This document shows positions 46,974 to 59,524 of a stretch of 64,000 nt of DNA, piece by piece. The translations under genes and the position numbers were made by a program. The stretch's first letter is position 1. Every line of letters begins with the position of its first letter. The DNA comes from Pomacea canaliculata (taxonomy: Eukaryota > Mollusca > Gastropoda > Architaenioglossa > Ampullariidae): the NCBI RefSeq assembly GCF_003073045.1, contig NC_037590.1:42820296-42884295 (forward strand), written 5' to 3'. The notes below the pieces were generated by a model. It made no database searches, was not told where the DNA came from, and saw only the letters and a program-made list of their open reading frames with translations.

Positions 46974-49900
46974 TCACGTCTCCTGCCGTTTCCGGAAGAA
47001 GGCGGGGCCCGCGGTGCACTCGCGGACGGTGATGGTGGTGTTGTTGCTGGTCACATCAGTGAGGACAACGGAGTCCAGCACGGCCTTCAGCGCGGGCTCC
47101 GGACTCCAGTACACCTTGGCCGGCACCTCGCGCTCCGCCGGCCGCGCCATCTTGAAGGCCTTGTGCGACTCGGCGTCGTCCGACTGGAAGTCGTAGATGC
47201 CCGAGTCCGTGGTCTTGATGCCGCTGGTGCTAATGCTGCTGGCCTTGCCCAACCCAGGGGCTGCCGACTGGCCGTTGGTCTTTCCGTGATGGTGATCGGC
47301 CTTGCCCCCGCCTCCTCCGCTGCTTTTGTGAGCCACATCGCCGGATGAGGCGCTGTCTTTGTCTTTTGATGATGTCTTCGTGTTACCGGCAGAGCTCTCT
47401 GTAGAGTTCTGCTTGGACAAAGAGGTCGATGCCTTTTTGGATTTTGGTCCCTTTTTGTTCACGCTGCCCGGCCGCCTACCCGGGGTACCTTTAGGCTTGT
47501 TGTCCAGCTTGAGCTTGGCTTTGTTCACCTTTGACGGTGGAGGCACGTAGCCTGGCATACCCGGCTTGGGATACTTGGGTGGGCGGCCACGACCTCTCTT
47601 CACGGGACCACCCGAGGCACGACTGGTGCTGTGGCTCCCTCCGGCATCTCCGGCTGAAGACGACTTGACATCGTCTTTCTTCTTGCTGCTGCCAGGGTTG
47701 TCCCCCTTGTGCGGACTTGCTGTCCCTGTGGCGCTGCTGGTGGAGGACTGGTCCTGGTCCTTTCCTCCTCGTGCGCCGCTGGCTGTGTCGCTGCTGCTCT
47801 CGCTCGTCTGTTCATCGCCGCTCTCATCGCCATCCATGTCGACATCGGAATTCTCGTCCGTGCTCTCCTGTCGCAAGCAGAATATTGGTGACATCACTCA
47901 AAGGTGAGTATGCTACCTATGGCAGATCCCCACAGGTATCAGGCAGACAAAACAAACAACCAGAAGGAAGACTGCACACTTTAACACCCCCCCCCAAAAA
48001 AAAAAAAAAAAAAAATCCTAAAGGTCAGCCATCGTTAAGTCAGCCACACCAACTACACTACAGAAATTGTCAGTCCACAAGACCCTCCTATTGAAGGAAA
48101 CATCATAATCACTGCAATAATATCCAACACCACATAAATCACAGTTCATCAATGCACATTAACACTTACCTGCACGCGCATTTTCTTGGGTTTGGGTCCG
48201 CGTTTGCTTCCACCAGACGATCCATCCCTCTGACTGTAGAACAGTAGGAGGAGATAATGTAATAACAGTTGGTAGCCTCTGACATTTCGCTCTGAGAATA
48301 TCTGAGGACAATTCCTACAGAAGGTGGACTATGTGGGTACACTGTAGCATGCCATCTTATTGTTATAATAGACATCTGGAATTACAGATTACAATCCGAT
48401 TTGAGTGGATTTACTTCGACTATTAGTTTATATATATATTATATCAAAGTAGATGTTGGGGTTACAGTGGGTCTCTGGCATATTATCAATACAGCATTTA
48501 TCAGACACATCTACGATCACCACTTAGATATAAATAAAAAAAGGACGATTCTTAATTTACATTGCAACTCTCTTTAGCAAAACACCATCACTGTATTATA
48601 TCTAGACAAGAATCTTAGCCAAGAAAAAAATAAAATATTGGGCGGTGGCCAATCAGCTCCTTGTGCCCCCTTCCTAATAAGCCAGTGGCGTAGGAACCAT
48701 GCCCCCAATATTTGAGACGTAATTCCTCACAAAGAGCAAAGAACTCGTAGAGAGGAGACGGTCATCACCGTCACAAACGGGCCCTGAGGCAAGTGGAGGC
48801 TCTAACACCTCTGGATCGGGGACAGTCCGTTGGTCTTGTTGCCATGCTAATTGCAGGCTGTGTTGAAGCCTGAGTGAAGAAAGCAGACAGTACATCGGGA
48901 GTGTCGTCTCCCTCCCCCTGCCCCATAATGCGACGGCTGGGTGTGTGACCGAGTGTGACTGCGTATGCGCGCATGTGTGCATAGGTGTGTGCGCTGGTGT
49001 ATATGTGCAGAGCTGGAATGTTGATCGTTGCTGTCACGGGGTCTCTGACCAGTAGGTAACATGTTGCTCTTTCGAGAAGCTTTTGAACTGTATCTTACTA
49101 TCCCAGTTACCACGGCAACTGTTTTTCTGCCTTAAAACTTCCATGGATTATGCATGTATTTAAAGAAAGGGGTTGATCTGCTTAATCTGGACGAGATTGC
49201 AATGGAGTGAAATCACCGAAGACACAGTTTTTTTGGCACACTGACTTTTGATTAATATGATTTATATGATTATAACGTTTATCACATTCTTGTGAATGCG
49301 TTAAGTCATAGCTGCTTGCCTTTAACAATAAAGCAGCGTGTTGTGATGCTAACTGTGTTGCGTGCTCTACCCCCCCCCATCCTTTTTACGTAATGTGCGA
49401 GTGCGAACGCCGTGCCATGCTCATTCAAGGTGATTTGAAAGCAACCATCATTAGCCTTGACTCCCAGAGTCCTGCCAGCCAAATGAGATGGAGGAATGCT
49501 CTGACCAGCCTTTTACCAAACACGTGATTGTGTTCAGTGATGTCAAGTGTTGTTACAATGAAGTGAGCTGTTCTCTGTAGCTAAGTTAAAACAAACGCAC
49601 CAATCAGGTGAGCAGAGCACCTGGCCGGGAATCCACCCGCCCTCTCCAGTCACGTGGCGCAGACTCCTGTTGCTGGGGGCCCTCCCACTAACTTGCACTG
49701 AGGTGGAAGACGGGTAAAATCACGACACGTGTGGCTCTCATTTATTTCCACACTAACACCACTATCGCCAGTACTATCAATCAGCCTCAATATATCGCCA
49801 GCATAACCCAAAATAAAAGCCAATACAAAGCAAACTCTAAACAACGAGAACCTAGTTTCTAAACCATTAAACCTGCCCCCAATTTGTATATAAGTCAGAC

Positions 49901-52900
49901 TGTCTTTTTTTTCTGCTGCGACTGGCACTAGAATTATTGAATACTAATATTTTTTCTGAACCAGCCTTTACAAACTAAAGATCTACGATCTCCAATTCCC
50001 ACGCGGAAGTCACGGCGAAGGTAGGTGTGGGGGAGTTACTTGTTTTTAACTAAATTATTTTACAAGAGAAATCCAAAACACAATGAAAATGTTTTTCATT
50101 CACATACCCACAATTCCCCCTTTTCGGCATAGGTACACTCTTTTCTTTTCGCCGAAAACAAGTTGTTTGGCCTGTTACAACATTACAATGATGGAGTGGT
50201 GGTAATGTAAGCACAGCTCTCGACAAACCGACTGTAACTTTGACAACTGCCGCCGTTAGCTCCCGGGTTTGCCGTCTGAGGCTGTTAGCTCAGTCCTCAT
50301 CCTCCTCACCCACCCACCTTCCAATCTTCAACCTCCCCACCAACCTTCCAGTCCCCAGCCTCCCCACCCACCCACCTTCCAACCCAACCTTCGCAGAAAG
50401 AAAAACAAAATTGCTTCGCCTTTTCCTAGTCGTGATTTCCTTCAGCCAGCCTTCACACTACAATACGTGCACTTAAGATTTTCAACCCAAAAATGTGGGA
50501 GAAAGCCAAATGATGTTAGAGCTTTGCTTTTAAAACATCTGCCCGACAGCAATGGTTTTCATACAGTGCCCGAGGCCAGGCAGCAATCTCGCTCTACGAG
50601 GCAATAATGCACACTTCCGGCATCGACTTTCTGCAGAACTTTAACAACCAGCATGTGTTAGAAAGGAAACACATTTCCGGCGAGACAGAACAACAAATGA
50701 TGCCTGGCAAACTCTCAGCTATTGATATGTATACATTAACATAAATCACAAATGAAAATTCAGGTTCACAGATTCATGTGAATGACACATTTAAACACTA
50801 AAACGCTTGTAACTTTACACTAGGAAGTCCGAGATTTATGGGGAAAGTATATACACAACAGCTATTTGACAAGTCATCCCTGTTGACTTGGCAACACTAA
50901 TTATGATGAGGTCAATGTGCTTACCATGTTTATCTTTGGCCTACTTTAAGATACAAATTTCATTAGCAGCAGTTCATAACAGGAATGGGTAGACAGCCCA
51001 CCCTCTTAATCTACTTAGGAACAATAATTTATGATCAAGACAAGTCTTTAACTCTCCATGTCTTATTTCAAACATTTAAAAAGCGATAAGTACCACTTCC
51101 CCAGCAAAAAGCCAAGATCACAAGATATTTCAAAGTCTTCAATTAATATGAAGGCAAGCAGAATGTAAGCAGATTTTCACAAGATTTAGCTCAGCAGTAT
51201 ATTTGTTCTCTGTCAGCTGACATTGCCTTCTCCTAGCTGCACTTGAGCCTTTAAATTTTCCATCTGTCTGGTGTATTACCATCTGCAGAAGGCTACCTGC
51301 TGATTTCTTCAGATCAGCAAGAATGTATTACTGTCTTAGCTTTAAGTGTACAAATATTGTATTTTCTGTTATCATCTCTATGTAGTATGGCATTTTGTTC
51401 ACACCAGAACATTATGCCTGCAAGCAGAAGTAACAAGCACTTGAAGGTTTGTACCCTCTGCAGTTCAATCTATAGATTAATTGTTGGTTGTGTGGATGCT
51501 CGATGCTGTAGGTTGCTTTATGACTGATGTTAGATAGGATTATGCACTTTTGTATTTTGCCATGATGCATCATTTGCCTTATCCTAGTAACTCGAAACTA
51601 GTACTAGTAACTTGGTTTTTTTTTCTGGTTTTCATAACAGAGCATACTTTCCAAATTATAACTGCCTTCTAGGATTAATAAAGTTGTCACTGTCATTTAA
51701 TATACTAAGCAGTCTCTCATGTAGTCTACAGTGCCACATAAAAGCAAACCATGATGCCTGATAGTGATATCAGTTAAAATACAACATATGGAGGCAGATC
51801 AATGAGGCCTAACCAATAACTATTTGAAAACGTCAAATATCAATAGATCAAATTTTAAAAATTAAAAATTTGTTTTATGAGCATTATATTTGCTCTAAAG
51901 CAGTTAATAAAACATTTTGAGCCCAGGTTAACTACAATGCTCATTTTCTCCTTTAATATGTCGCTGCATTAGTACTGGTGTCTGATGGGCTACAATCAAA
52001 GCAATCGGTCATGTACCACATGCCAGTAACTGCTAGAAAGCATATATTGTACATTAGTAATAAGAGTTCAAAACATTATGCACAGACTTTGTGGTGGAAA
52101 AACTGTCATAAAAAGAAGTCAGGAGAAATTTAACTAGACTGGCAAATCAAATCCATCATGCACATCCCACAAACCTGATTCTTTATAGGAAATTGATAGA
52201 ATCCCTCAGGCCTTTGGCAGGTGAAGCCATGTACAATACTTACAAAACAGCAAAATACTTACAATACCAGCACTAAGAAGATGACTCGGTAACCTTCCTT
52301 CAAGATTAAATCAAGAATGTGGTAATATACTGTCAGAATCTATCTGGCATTTTAGGATATTTAAGTAAGTGAAAGCCCTTGACCAATCTGAAGGTAGTAA
52401 TTTAAAAAAAAAATGTTACATTAACTTAGAATAAAGAAGTGAATAGCCTGGGTCCTGTGAGTAAAAATGGAAAATAATTTGCTGCACTGGCAAAACAGTG
52501 ATGTTCAAAAATTATTTTTAAACACCGATATCATGCTGTAGACATCTGAGGAAACTACAGGTAGAAAATATTTAGAGGCTGGCAAGAGAATGTTTGAAAT
52601 GAGACGACATGTACTACCCAAAGAAGTGCTTAAATATTACTACATTGAATATTACTTTGGAACAAAGCTTGCCACTGTATGTGGGCTGACAATGTTTATA
52701 CAAAATGTTTTGCTAAGCAAGGTGAATTTGTGATTAAATATTGTCCCTTTTCAGTAGAGTGATTTTACAAATGCTTCACAGTATTGAAAAAAAGCTTGAG
52801 TAAAAACTGGATGAATATTTACAGTATGATAAAGTTAATACTTTTTATTCATATTTGTGATTTAGCACAAATAGGTATTTACAAACTTTCTGCAAAATTT

Positions 52901-54047
52901 TTTGGGATTTGTTTCTTTCCTTACCATTCATATAATGACAAACACTACAAACATTAACACTACAATTACAAACATTTCAACTACACCACATGGTGTACTC
53001 TGGCAACAAGTCACCCATGTTGTTAACCCATTGCAGGCAATTGGTGACAGCAAACATATAATCCACTGGAGTGTATGCATCCCATTTATGACTTTTACAT
53101 GCAATCACATAGATGAATCTGCAGCAATGTTTGGCGAACATTCACCACTAGCAGATAGTTTTAACAGGTTACACCTACATCAAGGAGTGCAAACATCTTG
53201 AGTTTGCTTTACTGTTACATGCTATAGTTTGAGAGCAGATGGGCATCACTGACTGTTAGACAGATCATTATTTGAATTTCAGTTTTGTATGGGATCATTA
53301 TACAAGTCAATAAATTTGGAGACGCCTGTTGCGCGTAGTTTAAATAATATCATCATAACAATAAAGAACACACAGACACGACCATATCGCTAAATAAATT
53401 CCCATGGTTAACATACAAATTACATATCATGCAGTAGATATTTCACCAAACAGACCAACCACGAACACTTTCAACAGTTATCCACAGCACAAGCACCACA
53501 CATCCGTGTGACTGGCACTGGCTGTGAAGGGGTGTGCACAATAGAGACAGTCACCTCCGGCGCTATAAATAGCACGTAAGAAAGGAGGAACCCACTAACC
53601 TCGCTTTGAAGGAATCGATCAGTCGCACATCCAATATATTTTCTTCTGGCTCCCACGTGTTATACCTGCAACATAATGACAACATGCGCCATGATAACAG
53701 GAACGCTGGCAGCGCGGCCACTTCACACATGTAAACACACCGAGGCTTGACCGAAACCCTTTGCACGAGCGACCACACACACACGAGCCTTGCCTCCCCA
53801 CACCGCCGACACGCCAACACCAACACCGTACTCACTTGGGCGGCCAGCCTTTCCACTTCACCAGATATTCCGGCTTGCCCTGCACAACGACAGCAGAACG
53901 CAATTAAGCAAACATCAACCATGACACTTGCGAACATCGGCAAAGTCGGGTTCGTTTGGAAGCGAGAAGCCGACAAACCTTTCGTATGCGCTTTTTCAAG
54001 ATGCGCTCGGCGGCAAACACCCTTTCGCCCATCTTCGATAGCTCCAT
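46974..54047 (-). CDS. CBX: Polycomb chromobox protein (CBX2-like), 5 exons
   Basis: Reader subunit of canonical PRC1: binds H3K27me3 and silences chromatin in the nucleus. Minus-strand coding exons: 54047-53979, 53879-53836, 53665-53600, 48233-48170 and 47867-46974. All are GT-AG, phases fit, and the total is 378 residues. Chromodomain residues 9-60 include [33 protein letters not shown] and PEENILD. Cage residues are F11, W32 and W35, at the same positions as in human CBX7. KRGPKPKK follows, as in the CBX family. A long acidic/Ser-rich tail carries an AT-hook (KRGRGRPPKYP, about 171-181). The C-terminal Pc box, about 334-378 (YWSPEPALKAVLDSVVLTDV and onward to FFRKRQET), is the RING1-binding segment. 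The AT-hook and length favour CBX2-like over CBX7-like. Invertebrates usually have a single such gene, so a vertebrate number is only an analogy. The start MELSKMGE matches the family N-terminus. Confidence 0.95.
47985..48016. repeat. Homopolymer C then A tract in CBX intron 4
   Basis: A run of about 8-9 C followed by about 20 A. Length is likely to be unreliable in assembly. Confidence 0.85.
48234..53599 (-). other. Large intron 3 of the CBX gene
   Basis: A 5.4-kb intron. It contains a partial CAGTGGCGTAGGAA element (48683-48775), C-rich tracts (49370, 50310-50395), and a LINE-like 3' end (TTCTAGGATTAATAAAGTTG, about 51668-51688). The remainder is AT-rich sequence with no gene seen. Confidence 0.7.
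48683..48775 (-). mobile_element. Truncated copy of the CAGTGGCGTAGGAA inverted-repeat transposon
   Basis: CAGTGGCGTAGGAACCATGC and then CCCCAATATTTGAGACGTAATTCC…AAAGAGCAAAGAA…GGAGACGGTCATCACCGT match the reverse complement of the full element at 62158-62403. The G-rich insert and the other end are missing. Confidence 0.8.
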
Positions 54048-54190
54048 GCACAGAAGGCGGTAAACAATGAAGCTCTACACACACCGAGCTCGCCAACACT
54101 CGCACCACTTGCATCCCATAATAGTCTCCCCTCGCGTGACGTCAACGCGCGGCGTCACTGTCAGCCGCGTGCTGATTGGCTGGCGAGGCG
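54048..54190 (-). promoter_or_regulatory. CBX promoter region with CRE and CCAAT box
   Basis: Upstream of the CBX start the sequence is CpG-rich (TCGCGTGACGTCAACGCGCG). It has a perfect palindromic CRE TGACGTCA at 54137-54144. An inverted CCAAT box (ATTGG at 54175-54179) reads CCAAT on the gene's strand. Spacing to the start codon (about 95 and 130 bases) suits a TATA-less housekeeping-type promoter. The transcription start itself is not visible. Confidence 0.55.
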
Positions 54191-55555
54191 GACAGGGCCG
54201 ACCACCGCAGCGTGGCTGGCTGTCGCGGTGGGGCGCTACATGCTAATGAGACAGAGTTGCCTCGCGCGCCTCGCTACTGGCTGCTGTCCGCCGCGCTCCT
54301 CGTCATCATCGACATCATCGACGTCCTCCACACTCCCTCGCCAACACCTGGCCGCCTCGACGTGTCGCGATAAGGAATGGTCAGTCAACGTGCACCTCCA
54401 CGTATTTACCAGTACAAACTACATTTACAAACAACAAGGCGGGACTTCACAGGACGAGTTGTACAAATTATCGTTGGAGATTGCGATCACAATAAACGGG
54501 AAAAATGTTTTCTTGTGATAAATAAAAATGTTCGCAATTCCTCGTGCATGGAGGAACTAAACATACTTATATTTCCAACGTGATACTCTATTTAAAGTTT
54601 TCCCGACAATACTTAAGGGACAGGATTTTTACAAAAGAAAAGAATTATTCACACCATCAAAACATTTTTGTGGCAGCCGTGCAACAAATACCTGGACACA
54701 AAACTTCTGTGAAAACACATCAACTATTTATGACCACACGTCAATGGCAATGCAAAAACTCACATGCCTATCGCCTGAACAATTAATCCGCTGGTCACAT
54801 GGTCCAAATGAATCAGATGTAGGAATATGACAGACTTTTGTGATGAGCAGAAGAAAACATAAAAGCAAACGAACAGTGTTTGTTTACAGATACCACCATC
54901 TTGCACACGGACGCCACTACATGCGCCAGGGGAAAATAAATCTGACCAAAGAAAAAAAAACTTGATCACGAAAGTTTTTTTTAAAAGTTATTTTCATACA
55001 ACACAACAAATATGTTTTAACAAACATATAACATCATGGAACCGTTTCTTCCGTAGAAAGTTTTATTCGTCGCGTGTATAAAACCTACACATTATGAACT
55101 TTTATGTTTGGCGAGGGCACTGAGAATTTATTTAAATTTTCTTAAATTTATCTAACCTCAGGATCAAAATAAATGCACACAGCCATCCACAGTAAAAACC
55201 GCAAACCAAGACAGGAACACAAACATCTATAAACAGAACATGCATGAGTTAACGAAAATACTCGAATTGTCGAGTGAGCAATGACCATGGGAGTAGCATT
55301 TAAATTGTTTTAAATTGTTTCATTTAAATTGTTTGTGTAAAAATGTCCATCAAACGAGCAGTGGAGAAAGCCAGAGAGATAGTGTAGGCTGAAATAAGCT
55401 CAGGTAAGACTAAAGCAAAAAGTATAGAAGGTGCCCAACAAATAACCATCTATACATCTTATTTTCAAAATTTTCAAAAATGTGAAAAGTGAAGGTAAAA
55501 CTTGGTACAGGAAGAAATAACTAAATATCTTGTTACATGGATGAGATACTGAATT
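54191..55555. other. Non-coding, upstream of CBX, includes one half of a duplicated block
   Basis: No convincing coding frame. The GC-rich zone runs to about 54370, then the sequence is AT-rich. 54610-54925 is related to 57730-58020. Confidence 0.45.
54610..54925 (+). repeat. Diverged direct repeat, copy 1
   Basis: Shares ordered blocks with 57730-58020: GTGAAAACACATCAAC…TTTATGA, CCGCTGGTCACATGGT and TGTTTGTTTACA…CACGGACGCCAC. Class unknown. Confidence 0.5.
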
Positions 55556-56121
55556 TCAGGGGCACCAACCTTTGTTATTATCTGGTCTTGGACTTGCAGG
55601 AACAGTAGCTGGCTGCGTGTTGCCTGTTAGTGTTAAGGCTTTCATTTGTGGAATAATAAACTTTTGTGTGTCAGCCACATCTGGCTTTGGAGAAGTTTGC
55701 AATCTGTCATGTCTGTCATGTCGTCCATTTCGTGTGAGGACTGCGTGACTCCACCCGAGTCTGTCCGTCACACCTTTAGCTCTTGTCTTTGGACGAGGAA
55801 TGTTTTTCTTTGTTTTAGCAGAGATCTTCTCAGTCTCTGTGGGTTTGATGGAAAACGTGTTCGTTTGATGTTTAGTCGAGTCTTCCATGTCCTTGTTGTT
55901 ATCCGCAGCAGGTACAAGACGGTTGTCTGACACCGCGTGACCTTTGACTTGGTCATCCACGAGCTGTAAGTGAGGGACTCGGGGACCTTTGGTGTGGGGT
56001 GAGTCTGGATTGTCCACCGACACCGCGATGTAAGTAGCCGTCGGTCGTGTTCGAACCCCCTCTCTCGGCTTTGGTCCCTCATTTCTTTCCTGCTGGCTCC
56101 GGACTTTGGTACCTCCACCTG
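55556..56121 (-). CDS. Probable terminal coding exon of an unrecognised minus-strand gene
   Basis: An uninterrupted frame of 187 residues follows a minus-strand acceptor (GGCACCGTGCAG|CAGG). It reads GGGTKVRSQQERNEGPKPRE, then a hydrophilic, Lys/Pro/Thr-rich tail (TKKNIPRPKTRAKG, GRHDRHDRLQTSP) to TGA at 55558-55556. Composition suits a disordered cytoplasmic or nuclear tail. No domain recognised. The entry phase (two bases) matches the one-base exit phase of the block at 56251, which supports a joined model. It could also be chance in a GC-richer region. Confidence 0.4.
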
Positions 56122-56250
56122 CTGCACGGTGCCAAATGATTAAAATATTGCCATTATTACTATTATGGGATACAACATTACATTCCTGGCTGAAAAGCAC
56201 TAGCACACTCGCAGAATTTTAATACACTAAATAATGTCTGCGCAACTTAC

Positions 56251-56567
56251 GTTTTGTCTCAGCTCTGCCCTTATATATATATACCACTAGGAGCACGTGG
56301 TCCCTCTGAACTCCAACGAACTTGTCCTGACGCTTTCTATCTTTAACTGAGGTGACTACATCCCCCCGCGCTATACTCAGGTACCTATGACATCTACCGT
56401 TCCTCTTTCTCACGGTCAGCCACATCCACCTCTGACTGGATCGACACTCTAATTCTCTCATTCAGCGGGGTCCCGTTGGTGGCAAAGGAAACAAAACAAA
56501 ACTGTGTTCGCACGGCCGAGTGTACCTGTCTTTCAATCAACACCTGCACCTGTACATTGGTGACTGA
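56251..56567 (-). CDS. Coding-like block upstream of the 55556 exon, frame ambiguous
   Basis: A good minus-strand donor (AAAAC|GTAAGT) ends at 56251. Two overlapping frames look coding-like. One runs 56461-56251 and ends RDHVLLVVYIYKGRAETK, exiting in the phase needed by 55556-56121. The other (about 56567-56393) reads VQVQVLIERQ, HSAVRTQFCFVSFATNGTPL, NERIRVSIQS and VDVADREKEER before a stop, with an alternating pattern typical of beta strands. An indel or an unrecognised short intron between them would reconcile the two. Family not identified. Confidence 0.3.
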
Positions 56568-56700
56568 GCTATCTCACGAACTTCGCCCCCGACCCCGGGA
56601 CCGTGACCGTGTCATCAGTTTTCCCCCCGATCGGCCATCACTCGTCACCCACCTATTGTTTCAACTTGCTTCGGCCCTATACATCCCCGCCAACTCTTTC
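56560..56700 (+). repeat. Diverged direct repeat, unit A
   Basis: AACTTCGCCCCCGACCCCGG…TTTTCCCCCCGATCGGCC…CACTCGTCACCCACCTATTG..TTCAACTTGCTTCG closely matches 57155-57280. The two units lie about 590 bases apart. Confidence 0.8.
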
Positions 56701-57061
56701 TCCAACAGCGTCCTCGCTGATGAGCTTTAGCCAGCAAGACTAGGGCTGAATACAAGCTCGCCTAACTATGTTTGCCAGGGAGGTGAGGGGGTGAGGGGGG
56801 GACAGGCATCTTAATATTTTAAATAAAAAATCTGTTGCTGCTGATGCAGGCATTCCGTCAATGTCTCAGCAGTCATTCCTGTCAATGACATTTTGTAGGC
56901 GCAGCCGTGGCAAAACGAGAAGAAAATAAAATATCCAAACAAACTAATCTATGTTTACACCACGTCTACTTGTTATCCACAGTGTCAATGAATAGTGTCA
57001 CAAAACAGTTTTCTACACATGTGAGGTTTATGCCTGTCTAGCAGCAAACCGCTGAGATTTG

Positions 57062-57285
57062 TGCGGCTGGGATACTGCAGGCACTGTCACTTCTGGAATC
57101 ACAGTTACTGTCATATCTGGCTTCACAGGACACAACAAAGTGATTTCCCCTTCACTAACTTCGCCCCGACCCCGGGGCCGTGCATGTCGTCAAGGAGGCC
57201 TGTCGTCCGTTTTCCCCCGATCGCCGACCACTCGTCACCCACCTATTGTTTTAACTTGCTTCGTCCCTCTACAAATGATTTAAAT
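57062..57285 (+). repeat. Diverged direct repeat, unit B, with a minus-strand coding-like frame at its left
   Basis: 57155-57280 repeats unit A with a 12-base insertion (GTCAAGGAGGCC). To its left the minus strand reads VSEGEITLLCPVKPDMTVTV then IPEVTVPAVSQPHK before a stop, an Ig-like beta-strand pattern. The relation to the 56251 block is uncertain. Confidence 0.5.
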
Positions 57286-57729
57286 AAACCAGACCTGTTA
57301 TACAAAATTGCAAAATTCCATATAAGACTTCACTCACAGTAAAACACGAAGAAAGAAAAAAAAAACTGTTTTGTGTAGCACTCTAGTGGTGTACTAAGTT
57401 CTGTTTTTGAAGAGGGTAGGGATCTCACGCCGGCTGCTTGCGTAATACCCGGGCTTGAACTGTCCAGCTGCCCAGTGAAACTGAATAAAATATACAATTG
57501 TGCGGATATTTCCATCTTGTGTTCTTAACGAGTAGCCCACCCCTCCGTAGCCATCAGAGACAGACATGTTGGTTACATTTCTAGTAAAAATCGTGGCCCG
57601 ATTCGTCCTGGAATTGATGGAGTAGTGAGATGGTCTTTACATTCCCCTGCGCAAAACTTTATTTTTTGCATTCTCATTTCGCCGCACAGGATGGAGGTTT
57701 TTAAGAATTATTCCTCTCATTGATTTCAG

Positions 57730-58020
57730 GTGCTGGTGGCACACACAAGTGAAAACACGAGGCTTGATGGACAAACATCGAGGCTAATGGAAAACACATC
57801 AATGTTTATGAACGAGCATCAACGGCTGAGGGAAATGTGGAGTAGTGATGGCTCGAGCCATGAACCAGTTAGTCGCATGGTTCTAAAGACTCAGTAACAT
57901 ATGTAAGGCTGTTTTTATTTGGGGTCGGGGTGAAGGCGAAGACAACTATCTATAAAAGTAAAGCAGCAATGTTTGTTTACACGGTAGTAGCACATCTCTA
58001 CGGGCGCCACGGAGAAACAA
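57730..58020 (+). repeat. Diverged direct repeat, copy 2 of 54610-54925
   Basis: GAAAACACATCAATGTTTATGA, CCAGTTAGTCGCATGGT and TGTTTGTTTACAC…CTACGGGCGCCAC keep the same order and spacing as copy 1, about 3.1 kb away. Confidence 0.5.
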
Positions 58021-58683
58021 CAATGGCACACTATAAAATCCTTTAAAAATCCTTTAAAACAACATTCTTCAAGAACTTACTTTTTCTACAACAGAACAAG
58101 GACAGTTTTTTTCAAGAACAGATGTCATCGCTGGTATTTTTTTCTGCAAAGACACTTTGATTATCTGCCATCTAAGTTTAATAGTGGAGTGCTAATACAA
58201 CTAGTTCTACATACTCGGCATTTATGTAACAGTAATTACACAAACATTAGACAACTTGTATCAATGTCTTCCCGCCTTCCTTGCGATGCTGGCAGGTAAC
58301 TCGTCTCACAAAGCGGAGGAAGGACATCATTTTAGGTTTTCGTTGTAGGCATCGGTGATGAATTAACCAAACGATTTCCCAGTTGGCCCTGCAGGTTGTA
58401 CACAAACCAAAACAAACGCTGAACAGGAAAGTTTAAGACACTGCCTGTTGCTCGAGAGCTGTGTTTATTTATTTATTCTTTGTTCAAAAACTTTCGCGCA
58501 TGTCACATCCAACACAGGTCGGGTGTGAACAAAGGTGGTGCTTGATGATGTGCACTCGCGAAAGCTTAAACGAACATTTTCTCAGCATTTTTTTGTACAA
58601 TTAGTTTTTTCAAGTTGCGAGACTTTGCACTTAATGGCATGACATTATTTAAAGTTACATTCACTACTGTAAGAAGCGGTAAA

Positions 58684-58771
58684 ATGGCTGCCTACCAACT
58701 TCCGCTGGCCTCAGCGGCCGTCACGTGTGAAATGCTCGCAGTGCGATGCACGAGTGCTGCAGGTGACATAG
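58684..58771 (+). CDS. Candidate first coding exon of an unknown plus-strand gene
   Basis: AAAATGGCTGCC (YY1-type start-site element containing the ATG, with A at -3 and G at +4) opens MAAYQLPLASAAVTCEMLAV, then RCTSAAGDI. It meets a strong donor ATAG|GTGAGC. No downstream exon can be paired with it confidently and the product is not recognised. Confidence 0.3.
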
Positions 58772-59523
58772 GTGAGCATGAAGTGTTTACATGTTCAGAA
58801 TTCACTTTGAAGACAAATATTAAAATCCTCCTTACATTTGAAGTTCTTTATAAATCACTTTATTCAGTGATCAAAGTTAGGCAGAACTTTCTTGAAAAAG
58901 AACGGAAGTACGTCATAGTTGGGTCGATTCTATTGAACAGAGGGGAGGCGAGGCTCGGGCATGAGCCACTGTTCACAGGGATGTCACATGGAGTCGTGAA
59001 CTAACCTTAATGAACCGAGTGACACGGGTATTTGACATTTTTTGTATCGGTTTATTTTAGCGGTGGGTGTGGAGATACGTGGCGGTAATCATCTACCTTA
59101 GATAAACTGGGTGACCGGGGTATTTTAGTTTTCTTGTATCGGGTTATGAGAATGGCGTGAGGACTTGTGTGACGTTAATGAACTGCCTTTAATGAACTGG
59201 TGAAGGCATATTTCAATGGGGGAAAGGTGTTTGTTTGTTTGTTTGTTTTTTTTTTTGTTTTGTTTTTTGTTTGCATCGGTTGAAATGTGTCGGACTGGGG
59301 GAAGCACTCGGCAGAAGGGGAGTGATGTCACAGCTCCGCCTCCTCGTGCGCCATATTTGTAATGGCCGTCGACGGTAACTATGCGAACGTTATGCTCAAG
59401 GATAGATTGACATGTTTGTAAACCTAACTTTATTTAATTTTACTTCGCCTTGACCACTACACCACTATTAGCTGACCAGTAGACTGTCTCATGTAGGCCA
59501 TGGTTGCTACTAAATAACAGTAA

Positions 59524-59524
59524 C
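59524..59524. other. Left boundary of non-coding 58772-59524
   Basis: 58772-59524 holds a poly-T/GTTT tract (59228-59275) and repeated phrases such as AATGAACTGGGTGAC. No gene was seen. Confidence 0.3.

Noticed and set aside
46581..47348. 255-codon plus-strand ORF
   Set aside because: Antisense shadow of the CBX terminal exon and 3' UTR.
53563..54114. 183-codon minus-strand ORF across CBX exons 1-3
   Set aside because: It reads through introns. Only its end (YNTWEPEENILDVRLIDSF) is real coding sequence and is already in the CBX model.
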